From assembly GCA_963712485.1 (NCBI GenBank), contig CAVQID010000008.1:118196-182195 (forward strand): DNA of 64,000 nucleotides, read 5' to 3'. Below the pieces are notes generated by a model that had not been told where the DNA came from, ran no database searches, and was given only the letters and a program-made list of their open reading frames with translations. The position numbers and the translations under genes are program-made. This DNA is from JALORV01 sp963712485 (lineage in GTDB: Bacteria > Pseudomonadota > Gammaproteobacteria > Burkholderiales > Burkholderiaceae_F). Positions 7,816 to 16,387 of this stretch are shown here, piece after piece; within the stretch, counting starts at the first letter, position 1, and every line of letters starts with the position of its first letter.

Positions 7816-10800
7816 TCACCTTATCGGACGCCACGTGCGGATCGGGAACACGCCGCCGCAATCGAGCGGCAAGTGCCCAGTCTTCACGTTGATCTGGCTA
7901 AAGAGCTTCATGCACTGTGCATCCCGGTCGGCGAGGTCGTACTGGTCATTGGACCGACGCGTGGTGTTCGCCACCTGGCTGCCCTCCTGCTTGCTGAGCG
8001 TATTGGAGGGTTGCCCCACAGGCGGCTCGTCCTCGGTCATGTCCATGGCGGCGCCTATCACCCCATTTATCTGCGTTGCCCTGATCGAGGAAACGTAAGC
8101 GCTCATCGGGATCACGTAGACGTACGAAGTACCGCCGCCAGCACAGGGATCGCTCGTCGTGGACGGCTGGAACGAGAGCATCGTCAACGAGCCCCGTTCG
8201 ATCGTCGGATTGGCGATCACCCGCTCACCGGCCGGGTTCTGGTTGGGTGCCACGAGGTCAACGTACCAGCCGCGCTTCGCGCCCCACGAGAAACCGTTGG
8301 TGCCCGTCACCGTTCGCTCCACGACGTTGTTCACCGTGTTTTCCTGGAACTGGAACTGCTGCAGTTCGGCCTTGGTGATCGGGTCCTTATCTCCCGGCGG
8401 GACCCACAGTCCGTAGATGGACTGGACTTCGTTGTTGGTCTGGTCCGTGTATTCGAAGAACTTTCCTGTGCCGAAGACGACGTACGTGCCGCCCAGCGGA
8501 TGCGTCGCGGCACGAGGCGCGGCCGTGATCGGCTGGCTCTGGTTGGAACCGTTGACCGCTGAATACAACGGCATCGGCGTGTTCGCGTCGTTCGGGTCTT
8601 CGGTGTCGATCTTCCAGTTGAGCGGATCGCTCGAACTCAGGTCGAACTTCCACAGGTTGCCCTGGTAGTCACCCGAGTAGGCGCCGACGATATTGCGGTT
8701 CGCGTCGAACGACACACTGACATTCGCGAGTCCGTTGATCGCATTGTTGGGATCGCAACGGCCCCCTTGTTCATTGGCCGCGAAGTCAACGCCATTGTTC
8801 TTCTTGCAGGTGTCGATCTTCCTGAGCGTCTGACCGGTCGCCATGTCGATGACCAGCAGCACCGCACGATTGTTGGCGCTTTGATGGCCGTTCGGCACTA
8901 CCGCGACCCACTTGCCGCCGTTCTGGTACTTGACGCTGCCGATGTAGCCGTAGTTCATCACTTTGCCGAGATCCGGTTCCTCGGCCGGCGTGATGTCCCA
9001 CAGCACCTTGCTCTGATCGAACTGTGCCGGATTAGTCACGTCGAGTGCGAACAGGCCCGCGGGTCCCGCGCCGGTCGACCCCATCATCACGGTTTTCCAT
9101 GCGCCGTTCAGGTAAACATCGCCTTCAACGGCCGGACCGTCGACGAAGTACTTGTGCGAGTACTCGACGTCGGTAAGTTCATTGAGAATCGGGTAGACGC
9201 TCCGCGGAACATACGCAAAGAGCTCCCGACCTCCGCCCTGGGCAGGATCCGGATGCGCATCAAAGGCGTGGAACATGCCGGCGTTCGCGCCGAAATACAC
9301 GGCGGCCCGCCGGTTGGCGCGGTTGCTGGTGACGTACTGCTGGTAGGTCGAGCCACCGCCCGCGGCGGGCAGCACCTGGTAATTGAAGTTCGGCGCTTTC
9401 GAATGCCTCGGACTCGACGAAACGACGGAGCCCAGCAGCGTCGTGCGCGCACGGAAACCCAGGGTCTGATTGTTCTGGTCCAAGTTGTTGGCTTCGAGTC
9501 CGACCTGCTTACCGCGGATGTAGTCGACCACATCGGCCGAGCCGACGTCGGTTTGCTGCTGTGCGCTCAGACTGTTGAAAGCGAACAGTGTTGCCGTGTT
9601 CGCACCCGTCGACGTCACGATCGTGCGCTGATCCCAGTTCGGGAAGGTGGCATTCCATAGTGGCGCCGGCTCGGGTTGCTGGTTTCGGGCCGCAGTGGCC
9701 ATCGAGATGGCATCAAAGGCCTGCAGGCTGCCGGTCCACACCTGCGTCGTGAACGAGGCGCGATACAGGATCGCTCCGGCCGTCAGCTGGGCACTCGTGG
9801 AACCGAGTCCGGTACCCGAGAACGCCTGCTGCGCGATCGCCCGGAACACACCGCGGATACGGCCGCGCATCTGGTCCGGGTCGTTGGCAGAGTAGAAGTC
9901 TCCGCGTGTCGCGAGCGCCGCACGCATCGTGTCGTTGATCCGCTCGCCTCCCGTTATCAACGCGGGCGAAGTATCGACCACCGGCCAGTTCACAGCATTG
10001 TGAACCTGCGGTTGCTGTTGGTTCTCGAAAATCGACTGTCGCACCGCGGGCGTGTCCATGGAAGCATTCAGACCATAGCCGACCACGAAAGTAGTCATGT
10101 TCTGCCAGAACGAATCGTCTGGCCGTTCGGGAGTCCCCCGCCTCTGTACGGCATTCGGGACGGTCGGACGCAGGTCGCGATTCCACCAGTAAAGCGCAAC
10201 ATCGGTCAGCGTTCCTGTGACTCCGTTGTGCCCTGTCGAGTATTCCACCTCGACGGACGGATCGTAGGTGTACGTCTGGTTCTGGTAGAGACCCGATCCC
10301 TGGATCTGCGGGCCGGTGGTGGCAAGTGCTGCCGTCACCGTGCCGTTGCCGGCACCGACTGGATCAGCCGGCCGGTTGGTTATGAGCGGTTGTGCCGGGG
10401 GGACTGGCGGATTTTCCGGAATGGCCGTCCATTCGCCATCGGTCGCCAGGATCGCGAAGCTGCGCCGGCAGGCCGCATGCTGGTCACCGCTGCGCCCGCC
10501 GCCATTGCCGGGGTTGTCCGACCACGGCCCGAAGTCACTATTGCGCGAATAGTAGGTCCCGATCGAATCGATCGCTTCCCGATTCGGCGTCGAACCGACC
10601 CAGTTCAGCGAGAAGATCCAGTCGAAGAACTCCTGCCGCGCAACGTTGCCGGGAACATCGGTGAAGTCGCGCACACCGCGAACCACCGCGCCCGGATGAA
10701 CCGGCGGCGGTCCAGGATCATTGTCCAGTTCAGGGAAGTTGTTGGCGCTCAGTCGGGCCCCGTACGGGTTCCACGGATCCGGTCCGTTGTCGGAGTAATT

Positions 10801-12513
10801 GATGCGCCCGAACCCCAGGCGGATCGCCGACAGGTCGCCCTTCAGGTCGGCCGCGGCTTGCGACGTCACGGCCATCGCCGCAAACAGGCGGTGGCGATAG
10901 TAGGTGAACCAGTTGGCGTAGTTCTGCATCTCCTCGACGCGCGTGCACGTCGTCTGCGCCGCGCAGTCATCGCGCACGCGCACGGCGCCGGTCCGCGGCT
11001 CGACCGGGACCGGGAAGTTGTTACCGCCGGCCCGGTCAACCTCGACCAGGCGGTAGTTCGGGATGGTGGCGAGGTCGTCGTCGGTCGCGGGCACCGGACC
11101 TTCGTAGCGGTAGTAGCGCGCAGGCGTCAGGTTGTCGGCGGTGATGTTGGCCGGCGGGCAGACAAAGTTCGGATCGAGCACCGCGCAGGTTGTCTGGACC
11201 TGCACCGTTTGGTACTGCACGCACTGGTCCTCGAAAACCGGGACGGTGCTGTATGAATTGCACTGCTGCGTCGTGCCGGTCTGCTGGTTTTGCCACTGCA
11301 CGCACTGAGGGGTAAACACCGGCAACTGCTCATACTGGTCGCAGACTGTGATAAAGACCGGAATCTGATCGTATGCGGTACACACCTGCTGAGTACCCAC
11401 CAGGACCTGGACCGTCGTGCACTGCTGAACCTGGCGGTAACCGGTCTCGGACGTGGGGTCGACGATGGTCACCATCTGACACGTTGTCTGCGGCTGGTAG
11501 ACGTCCTGCGTCACCCAGGTGTTGCACGCACCGTTGGTAAATCCGTTCTGCTGCTGATGCGAGGCCAGGCACTGGCCGTTCTGCCAGCCGGTCTGCACCT
11601 GTTGGGTCTGCACGCAGACATTGCCGAACACCGGGACGGTCGAATAAGAATCGCACTGCTGCGTGGTGCCGGTCTGGACCTGCTGCGTCTGTACGCACTG
11701 CTGCTGGTCCACGTAGTTCCACTGAAGGCACGGCGGCGTCGCGTTGCAGACCTGAGGCGGGTTCGTGAACAGGTCGGCGGCCTGCGGCCCGTCGCTGGGA
11801 TACGGCGCATAGATGGCGGTACCGACCGGGTTGGCGATCGGCTGCTCCCAACGCAGGTTCGTGGCATTCCAGGCCCACTTGTCCGCAGCGATGGCGCCGG
11901 TCGCGAAGGTGCCGTTCGAACCCACCGAGCCGCGAGACGCGGTTATCCAGTTACGCGCCGCCGTGGGATTGTTATTCGCAAAGCCACGGAAGCGCATATC
12001 GCGCTCCGTGAAACGACCGGGTGTTGCCACCGCACCGGTGCCGCCGATGTCAGCGGGTGGAAAGTTCTCGTCGCGCGTCGGCCGCGTGCCCTGGGCCGTG
12101 GGCGGCTTGTCGTTGTCGTTCCACGGCGTATAGGTGATGGACGGGTCGTAGGCCAGCGGATTGTGGACGCTCGAGCGCAGCGTGAACTCGTTGTGCGCTG
12201 CCACGTCCCGCGTACCCGCGCCGTACTTGACGGTCACGTTGCCCGGGGCCGGCCAGCGGTTGTTGACCGAGAAGAACGTCGGCGGCGGCAGCCGGTAGTC
12301 GTTCATCGACCACGAGTCGTCCATCATGAACACGGCATTGGGGAACACCGGGTTGATGGTGAACAGCGGCTGCTGCGCAATGTTCCAGGTCGCCGCGAAG
12401 GCCGCAGGCTGCAGCACGATGGCCTGCGTGAGCAGAAACACCAGTGCACGCGCGAGGCGCTTCGTCATGGGACCGGCCAGTGGTGCGCCAGAGGTTCTAT
12501 TGTTCATTTTCAT
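7816..12513 (-). CDS. pilY1: PilY1-type pilus tip adhesin and assembly factor
   Basis: A secreted tip protein of type IV pili that helps prime pilus assembly and binds surfaces. The 1565-residue form starts MKMNNRTSG with GGAG seven bases upstream. A signal segment (LARALVFLLTQAIVL...AFA) precedes a von Willebrand A-like part with the MIDAS motif DDSWS near residue 66. Residues ~255-450 are an unusual Cys/Gln/Thr-rich repeat block. The C-terminal third is the PilC/PilY1 beta-propeller, with the calcium loop DANRNIVGAYSGD and the QGNLWKFDLS blade motif. It lies between pilX and pilE, as in other minor-pilin operons. The function of the repeat block is unknown. Confidence 0.92.
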   Translation of the reverse strand: MKMNNRTSGAPLAGPMTKRLARALVFLLTQAIVLQPAAFAATWNIAQQPLFTINPVFPNAVFMMDDSWSMNDYRLPPPTFFSVNNRWPAPGNVTVKYGAGTRDVAAHNEFTLRSSVHNPLAYDPSITYTPWNDNDKPPTAQGTRPTRDENFPPADIGGTGAVATPGRFTERDMRFRGFANNNPTAARNWITASRGSVGSNGTFATGAIAADKWAWNATNLRWEQPIANPVGTAIYAPYPSDGPQAADLFTNPPQVCNATPPCLQWNYVDQQQCVQTQQVQTGTTQQCDSYSTVPVFGNVCVQTQQVQTGWQNGQCLASHQQQNGFTNGACNTWVTQDVYQPQTTCQMVTIVDPTSETGYRQVQQCTTVQVLVGTQQVCTAYDQIPVFITVCDQYEQLPVFTPQCVQWQNQQTGTTQQCNSYSTVPVFEDQCVQYQTVQVQTTCAVLDPNFVCPPANITADNLTPARYYRYEGPVPATDDDLATIPNYRLVEVDRAGGNNFPVPVEPRTGAVRVRDDCAAQTTCTRVEEMQNYANWFTYYRHRLFAAMAVTSQAAADLKGDLSAIRLGFGRINYSDNGPDPWNPYGARLSANNFPELDNDPGPPPVHPGAVVRGVRDFTDVPGNVARQEFFDWIFSLNWVGSTPNREAIDSIGTYYSRNSDFGPWSDNPGNGGGRSGDQHAACRRSFAILATDGEWTAIPENPPVPPAQPLITNRPADPVGAGNGTVTAALATTGPQIQGSGLYQNQTYTYDPSVEVEYSTGHNGVTGTLTDVALYWWNRDLRPTVPNAVQRRGTPERPDDSFWQNMTTFVVGYGLNASMDTPAVRQSIFENQQQPQVHNAVNWPVVDTSPALITGGERINDTMRAALATRGDFYSANDPDQMRGRIRGVFRAIAQQAFSGTGLGSTSAQLTAGAILYRASFTTQVWTGSLQAFDAISMATAARNQQPEPAPLWNATFPNWDQRTIVTSTGANTATLFAFNSLSAQQQTDVGSADVVDYIRGKQVGLEANNLDQNNQTLGFRARTTLLGSVVSSSPRHSKAPNFNYQVLPAAGGGSTYQQYVTSNRANRRAAVYFGANAGMFHAFDAHPDPAQGGGRELFAYVPRSVYPILNELTDVEYSHKYFVDGPAVEGDVYLNGAWKTVMMGSTGAGPAGLFALDVTNPAQFDQSKVLWDITPAEEPDLGKVMNYGYIGSVKYQNGGKWVAVVPNGHQSANNRAVLLVIDMATGQTLRKIDTCKKNNGVDFAANEQGGRCDPNNAINGLANVSVSFDANRNIVGAYSGDYQGNLWKFDLSSSDPLNWKIDTEDPNDANTPMPLYSAVNGSNQSQPITAAPRAATHPLGGTYVVFGTGKFFEYTDQTNNEVQSIYGLWVPPGDKDPITKAELQQFQFQENTVNNVVERTVTGTNGFSWGAKRGWYVDLVAPNQNPAGERVIANPTIERGSLTMLSFQPSTTSDPCAGGGTSYVYVIPMSAYVSSIRATQINGVIGAAMDMTEDEPPVGQPSNTLSKQEGSQVANTTRRSNDQYDLADRDAQCMKLFSQINVKTGHLPLDCGGVFPIRTWRPIR

Positions 12514-12569
12514 AGTCCAGCTCCGATGTGCTGCCGCCCGGCCCCCCGCGGCCGACAGCCTCAGTATTC

Positions 12570-13127
12570 CTACGGCTTGTTCCAACGCACTTCACTTTGC
12601 GACCAATAGGTCACCCCGCCGAACGCCGTACCTTCGGCAAAGGTAACCCCGGCCGTGAACCGGTGTTTCCGCAAATAAGGGTTTCTTCCGGCGCCCGCCA
12701 CACTGTTCTGGCCGCTATCGCCTTCCTGCTCGGTCATCTCCCGCAGTTCGCTCGTCGCGTTTTCGATGATGCAGTAGCCCGAGGTGGCGTCTTGCGGCAG
12801 GGTGTCCGTAAAGACCTTGATCTTGGTGGGATCCAGCTGGTTGAACGGCGTGCGCCACGCCGGCGTATTGACGTAATTGGTCGACGGCGTCCAGAAGTCC
12901 GCAAACTTGTACTCGACGTTGACGACGACGTGCTCGCACAGTCGGAGCAGCGATTCGGACGCGGTCTCACCGGAGACCAGTCGGCTCCAGTTGCCAGCAA
13001 GCCGCTCGTCCACTGTAGCGCGCTTGACCTGGGTAAGCACCAGCGTGGTCACGATCATCAACATGACCAGCACGATCGGCAGGATGACGCCGCGCTGCGC
13101 TCTTTGCGAAGGAATCGTCGTTTTCAT
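12570..13127 (-). CDS. pilX: PilX-type minor pilin assembly protein
   Basis: A 185-residue protein with a short basic leader (QRAQRG) and a hydrophobic N-terminal helix GVILPIVLVMLMIVTTLVL typical of the PilX N-terminal domain. As in other PilX proteins the +5 glutamate of ordinary pilins is absent. Three cysteines are visible in the soluble part. The ATG was chosen because it lies six bases past the pilW stop and gives the standard leader; upstream codons fall inside pilW. PilX acts with PilV, PilW, FimT and PilY1 in forming the pilus tip complex at the inner membrane. Confidence 0.87.
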   Translation of the reverse strand: MKTTIPSQRAQRGVILPIVLVMLMIVTTLVLTQVKRATVDERLAGNWSRLVSGETASESLLRLCEHVVVNVEYKFADFWTPSTNYVNTPAWRTPFNQLDPTKIKVFTDTLPQDATSGYCIIENATSELREMTEQEGDSGQNSVAGAGRNPYLRKHRFTAGVTFAEGTAFGGVTYWSQSEVRWNKP

Positions 13128-13132
13128 GATCG

Positions 13133-14107
13133 TCAAGGCGCGAAGTTGGTGCCTGCGCTGGCCTGACCGCGGGCCCGCAGCGTGAACACCTGGTTGATCG
13201 TGCGACGGGCGATGCCGTCGGCGACCGCCACCTCCGCCATTCCAGTGGCCGCCTCGGCGGGCGTCGTCGGGCAGGGACGAAAGTACGAAACACCGTCGGG
13301 GGCGACCCCCTGTTCGGCCGAGGTCACGACCAGGCACACGTGGACCGCAATCACCTGGTTCCATGGATTGAGGTCCCCCCACTCAGGCAGATTCGGCGTA
13401 GCCGCCAGCCGTTGCGCCCACAGGTTGTTCAGGAACGTCGCGGTCACGATCTGTGAAGCACGGGCCGTGTGCCGGATCCCGCCGGCCGCTGCCAACGCGT
13501 CGGCTGCGGAATCCCAAGCGAAGAACACCTTGAAGTCCTGCACGTCACGCGCGAGTGGCGCGAACGCCACGCCGCCGTTGCCGACGCACCCGAACTCAGG
13601 CGTGCCGCTGGCCGCTGGGGTGATCGAGTAGACGTTGCGTACCATCGGGACCCCATCGATCACTGGAGCAAGCTGCCCGAGACAATCGGCCATCGCTCCC
13701 TGCGGCGCACCCGTGGTCGACTCCGCCTGAAAGCTGACGAAGAGCGCGTCGCCCGGGTCGGCGGACGCAACACAGGTGAAATCAATCGGCGCGACACCCA
13801 GGAGTACCGACGGCATGTTCTGGAAACGACCGCCTTCGCAGCCACGTATTGCAGCCGTCTGCAAAGTCGTGTTGCCGAAGCGCCGCGACATCTCGGAGCT
13901 GTTGATGTTGCCGTATCCGGCGAGTGCTATCGGTTCACTCAAGTAGAAGGCTGCAATCCGCCCGCGCTCCTCGAGACTGCTGATCTGCTGCGACGTCCGC
14001 GTCGACTGGCTGGTGAAGTAATACAGCGAACCGACTGCCGCCAGGATCATCAGGCTGAGCACGATCGCGATCAGCAATTCGATCAGCGTGCGGCCCGAAT
14101 GCCGCAC
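13133..14107 (-). CDS. pilW: PilW-type minor pilin
   Basis: A 324-residue minor pilin. The GTG start gives a very short leader (M-R-H-S-G) and a mature N-terminus RTLIELLIAIVLSLMILAAV with Glu at +5. The GTG overlaps the TAG stop of pilV as TAGTG, which suggests translational coupling and supports the start. The soluble part contains paired cysteines and GFGCVGNGG-type loops. Because of the pilV frameshift the same frame is open back into pilV, so automated callers may report one 522-residue pilV-pilW fusion. Arg at +1 is unusual but occurs in pseudopilins. Confidence 0.85.
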   Translation of the reverse strand: MRHSGRTLIELLIAIVLSLMILAAVGSLYYFTSQSTRTSQQISSLEERGRIAAFYLSEPIALAGYGNINSSEMSRRFGNTTLQTAAIRGCEGGRFQNMPSVLLGVAPIDFTCVASADPGDALFVSFQAESTTGAPQGAMADCLGQLAPVIDGVPMVRNVYSITPAASGTPEFGCVGNGGVAFAPLARDVQDFKVFFAWDSAADALAAAGGIRHTARASQIVTATFLNNLWAQRLAATPNLPEWGDLNPWNQVIAVHVCLVVTSAEQGVAPDGVSYFRPCPTTPAEAATGMAEVAVADGIARRTINQVFTLRARGQASAGTNFAP

Positions 14108-14689
14108 TACGCTATGCCGCGTCGGGAATTCAATCGGCGGCTCATGGGTGAAGAATCCACTGGAAGCAGCGAAGAGCGCGGATCGTTGATGCCGACGCTT
14201 GCGCAGATCGGATCGAGGTTGTTGAACTGGTTCGGATCCTCCGTGATCTGCCCCTCCTGCCACGCAAGGATCAGGTTGAGCTGGATAACGCTCACCAGTG
14301 AGTTCAGGGGGGGCATCCAAATACGCACCGGAGGCGGGCAGCCGCGACCGCAGCGCGATCGTCCACATGGCCCAGTCCGCCGCGGCCACCTCCGCCGACG
14401 TGCAGTTCTGCGCATTGCCGCAAGCCGGAACATTGGCAGGCGTCGCATCGGCCGGGAGCAACGTCAGGTTGTAATCACCGTCCTTGAAGCCGTCGTAATT
14501 GGCGCGGATTCGCTCGGCCAGTTGCGAGGCCATTTCAGCCGCAGCCTTGCGGTCGAACGAGTCTTTCTGGAACGACATCGACCGCGCTTGCAGGCCCGCC
14601 AATCCAAGCAGGCCAAAGGCGACGATTGTCAATGAAACCAGCACCTCGATCATCGAGGCGCCGCGCTGGAATTCAGTTCGGCGAATCAT
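14107..14689 (-). pseudogene. pilV: PilV-type minor pilin, frameshifted in a homopolymer
   Basis: The N-terminal part starts MIRRTEFQRG, then ASMIEVLVSLTIVAFGLLGL: a PilV leader with cleavage after G10 and Glu at +5. The frame is good for about 125 residues. At 14307-14313 a run of seven identical bases shifts it. Dropping one base restores a PilV-like continuation (VIQLNLILAWQEGQ) ending in a TAG that overlaps the pilW GTG. As written, translation runs on into pilW. The ATG overlaps the fimT stop as ATGA. This is either a sequencing error, a real null allele, or a phase-variable tract. Both halves are well preserved. Confidence 0.82.
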
Positions 14690-15294
14690 GCTTGCGGACA
14701 CACGTTGTTGATCCAGTCAACGCGCGCGACCCTAGGACGGCCGGTGATTGGCATTTCGATGCACCGGGCGCGTTCCGTCCGGTTGGGTAGCGCGATATCG
14801 CGATGATCGAAGAACAAGACCATGGCACCCCCACCAAGAAGAGTCAGACCACGAGCATTGAACGAGCGGCTTTGCGGATTGGGGGCCGTGGACTCGATGA
14901 TCATCCGGTCCTGCGCACCACCCGGGAATGCCGCCTGACGTATAACAAGTTCGTCACCGGCCTCGACCGTGGTGTTGACCAGATTGCCCGGCGCCTTGGC
15001 GAACGCGATCCAGCCGCTGGCCCAGTCAGCGCCGGCGAAACCGTTGCCGGCCGCGTCGCTGCAGTTCGCGTTGACCGCTTCCGGGTTGGTGCTGCGGCAG
15101 ACGGTGACGACGGTTGCGCGACGGATCGCCTCGGAGCGGGCCAGATCGACCGCAGCGATGAACGAGTTCGCTGCGCCCGAGATGCGGCTGGACCGGACGA
15201 TTCCCTGGAACGACGGAATCGCCATCGCGACGAGGATCGCCGAGATCGTCATCACGACCAGCATTTCAATCAACGTGAATCCGCGCGCTTGCAT
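14686..15294 (-). CDS. fimT: FimT-type GspH minor pseudopilin
   Basis: A 202-residue prepilin with a 5-residue leader MQARG and the mature N-terminus FTLIEMLVVMTISAILVAMAIPSF, Glu at +5. A GspH/FimT domain follows, including the SEAIRRATVVTVC strand seen in this family, and a C-terminal cysteine near the end. The start was chosen at the methionine giving the standard short leader; the open frame extends far upstream without resemblance. This is the first gene of the fimT-pilV-pilW-pilX-pilY1-pilE unit. FimT of other species can bind DNA during natural transformation; this is known for the family and not shown here. Confidence 0.88.
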   Translation of the reverse strand: MQARGFTLIEMLVVMTISAILVAMAIPSFQGIVRSSRISGAANSFIAAVDLARSEAIRRATVVTVCRSTNPEAVNANCSDAAGNGFAGADWASGWIAFAKAPGNLVNTTVEAGDELVIRQAAFPGGAQDRMIIESTAPNPQSRSFNARGLTLLGGGAMVLFFDHRDIALPNRTERARCIEMPITGRPRVARVDWINNVCPQA

Positions 15295-15520
15295 GTTTGG
15301 TTGGGCTCCGGAACGAAGCTTATCCACAGGCACAAGGCATTGCGCGTGGTCACCGCTCAGTGGAACCGAACCCGCGACGAGCGGAGGGCATCTGACATCG
15401 GTCGCGCGATCGCGTGAGCTTCGCCGCGAATTGGCTACTCCAAGCGGCCGAATTCGAGGGATCAAAGGGCGCCGCCGCACAACGCAGCGCTAGTCCGACC
15501 GGATGAATAGCACGCGTGGT

Positions 15521-16387
15521 TCAGGCTTCGGACGAGGCGTCGGCTGGGCCTCGCCGAGCAGTCGCCGCGGCGGTAAATACTGCCAGCAGCGCTTCGGCGT
15601 CGCCGTCATCTACCGCCGACTGCAGGAGGTCGAGCCGCGCACGGAACGCACGCAGTTCGTCGGCCAGCGGCGCGCGGTTGGCGAGACAGACGTCGCGCCA
15701 CATTTCCGGGCTGGAGGCTGCGATGCGAGTGAAGTCGCGGAATCCCGCACCGGCATGGGCGAACCTCGCTGCAGCGTCGGGGCCTTGGGCGATCATGTCG
15801 ACGAGTGCAAACGCCAGCACGTGCGGAAGGTGGCTGACGGCGGCAAAGATGCGGTCGTGCCGGTCCGGCGTCAGCCGCTCGAGGCGCGCACCGACTTTGC
15901 GCCAAAGTGACTCGACGAGAGCCAGTGCGTCGGGGCTGGTCACCTCGGTCGGCGTCGTGATCGTCAGGCGGCCACGAAACAGCGTGGCGTCGGCGTGCGC
16001 AACGCCTGGCCGCTCTCCGCCCGCGATCGGGTGTGCCGGAACGAAGCGCGCAAGCTTCTCCCCCAGCGCCGTGCGCGCGTCATCGATGACGCTGCACTTC
16101 GTGCTGCCGACGTCCGTGACGATCGCGTGCGGAGCCACTTTGTCGGCAATGCTGGCGAACGTCCCGCGGATCGCGCCTACCGGCGTCGCAACGACAATCA
16201 CGTCGGCACCGCTCGCCGCCTCGGTGGCACTCACTGCGGCGCGCGTGACGATGCCACGCTTCAGCGCCAATGCCAGCGCACCCGGGTCGGTATCGAAACC
16301 GACGATCTCGTCGACCGCATTCGCTGCACGTAACGCCGCAGCAAACGATCCACCGATCAGGCCGACGCCAATCAGCGCCAGCTTCAT
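15521..16387 (-). CDS. tyrA: Prephenate/arogenate dehydrogenase
   Basis: An NAD(P)-dependent cytoplasmic enzyme of tyrosine synthesis that oxidatively decarboxylates prephenate (or arogenate). The Rossmann motif GVGLIGGS lies at residues 7-14. Downstream are GSTKCSVIDDAR and the catalytic-region HPIAGGERPGV. The 288 residues lack a fused chorismate mutase, as usual in betaproteobacteria. The ATG overlaps the hisC stop (ATGA), so the pair is coupled. In relatives aroA follows directly; here the pilin operon intervenes. Confidence 0.94.
   Translation of the reverse strand: MKLALIGVGLIGGSFAAALRAANAVDEIVGFDTDPGALALALKRGIVTRAAVSATEAASGADVIVVATPVGAIRGTFASIADKVAPHAIVTDVGSTKCSVIDDARTALGEKLARFVPAHPIAGGERPGVAHADATLFRGRLTITTPTEVTSPDALALVESLWRKVGARLERLTPDRHDRIFAAVSHLPHVLAFALVDMIAQGPDAAARFAHAGAGFRDFTRIAASSPEMWRDVCLANRAPLADELRAFRARLDLLQSAVDDGDAEALLAVFTAAATARRGPADASSEA

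Noticed and set aside
13133..14701. A single 522-codon protein spanning pilV and pilW.
   Set aside because: It contains two prepilin leaders and the middle ~50 residues have no resemblance; it is explained by the homopolymer frameshift in pilV.
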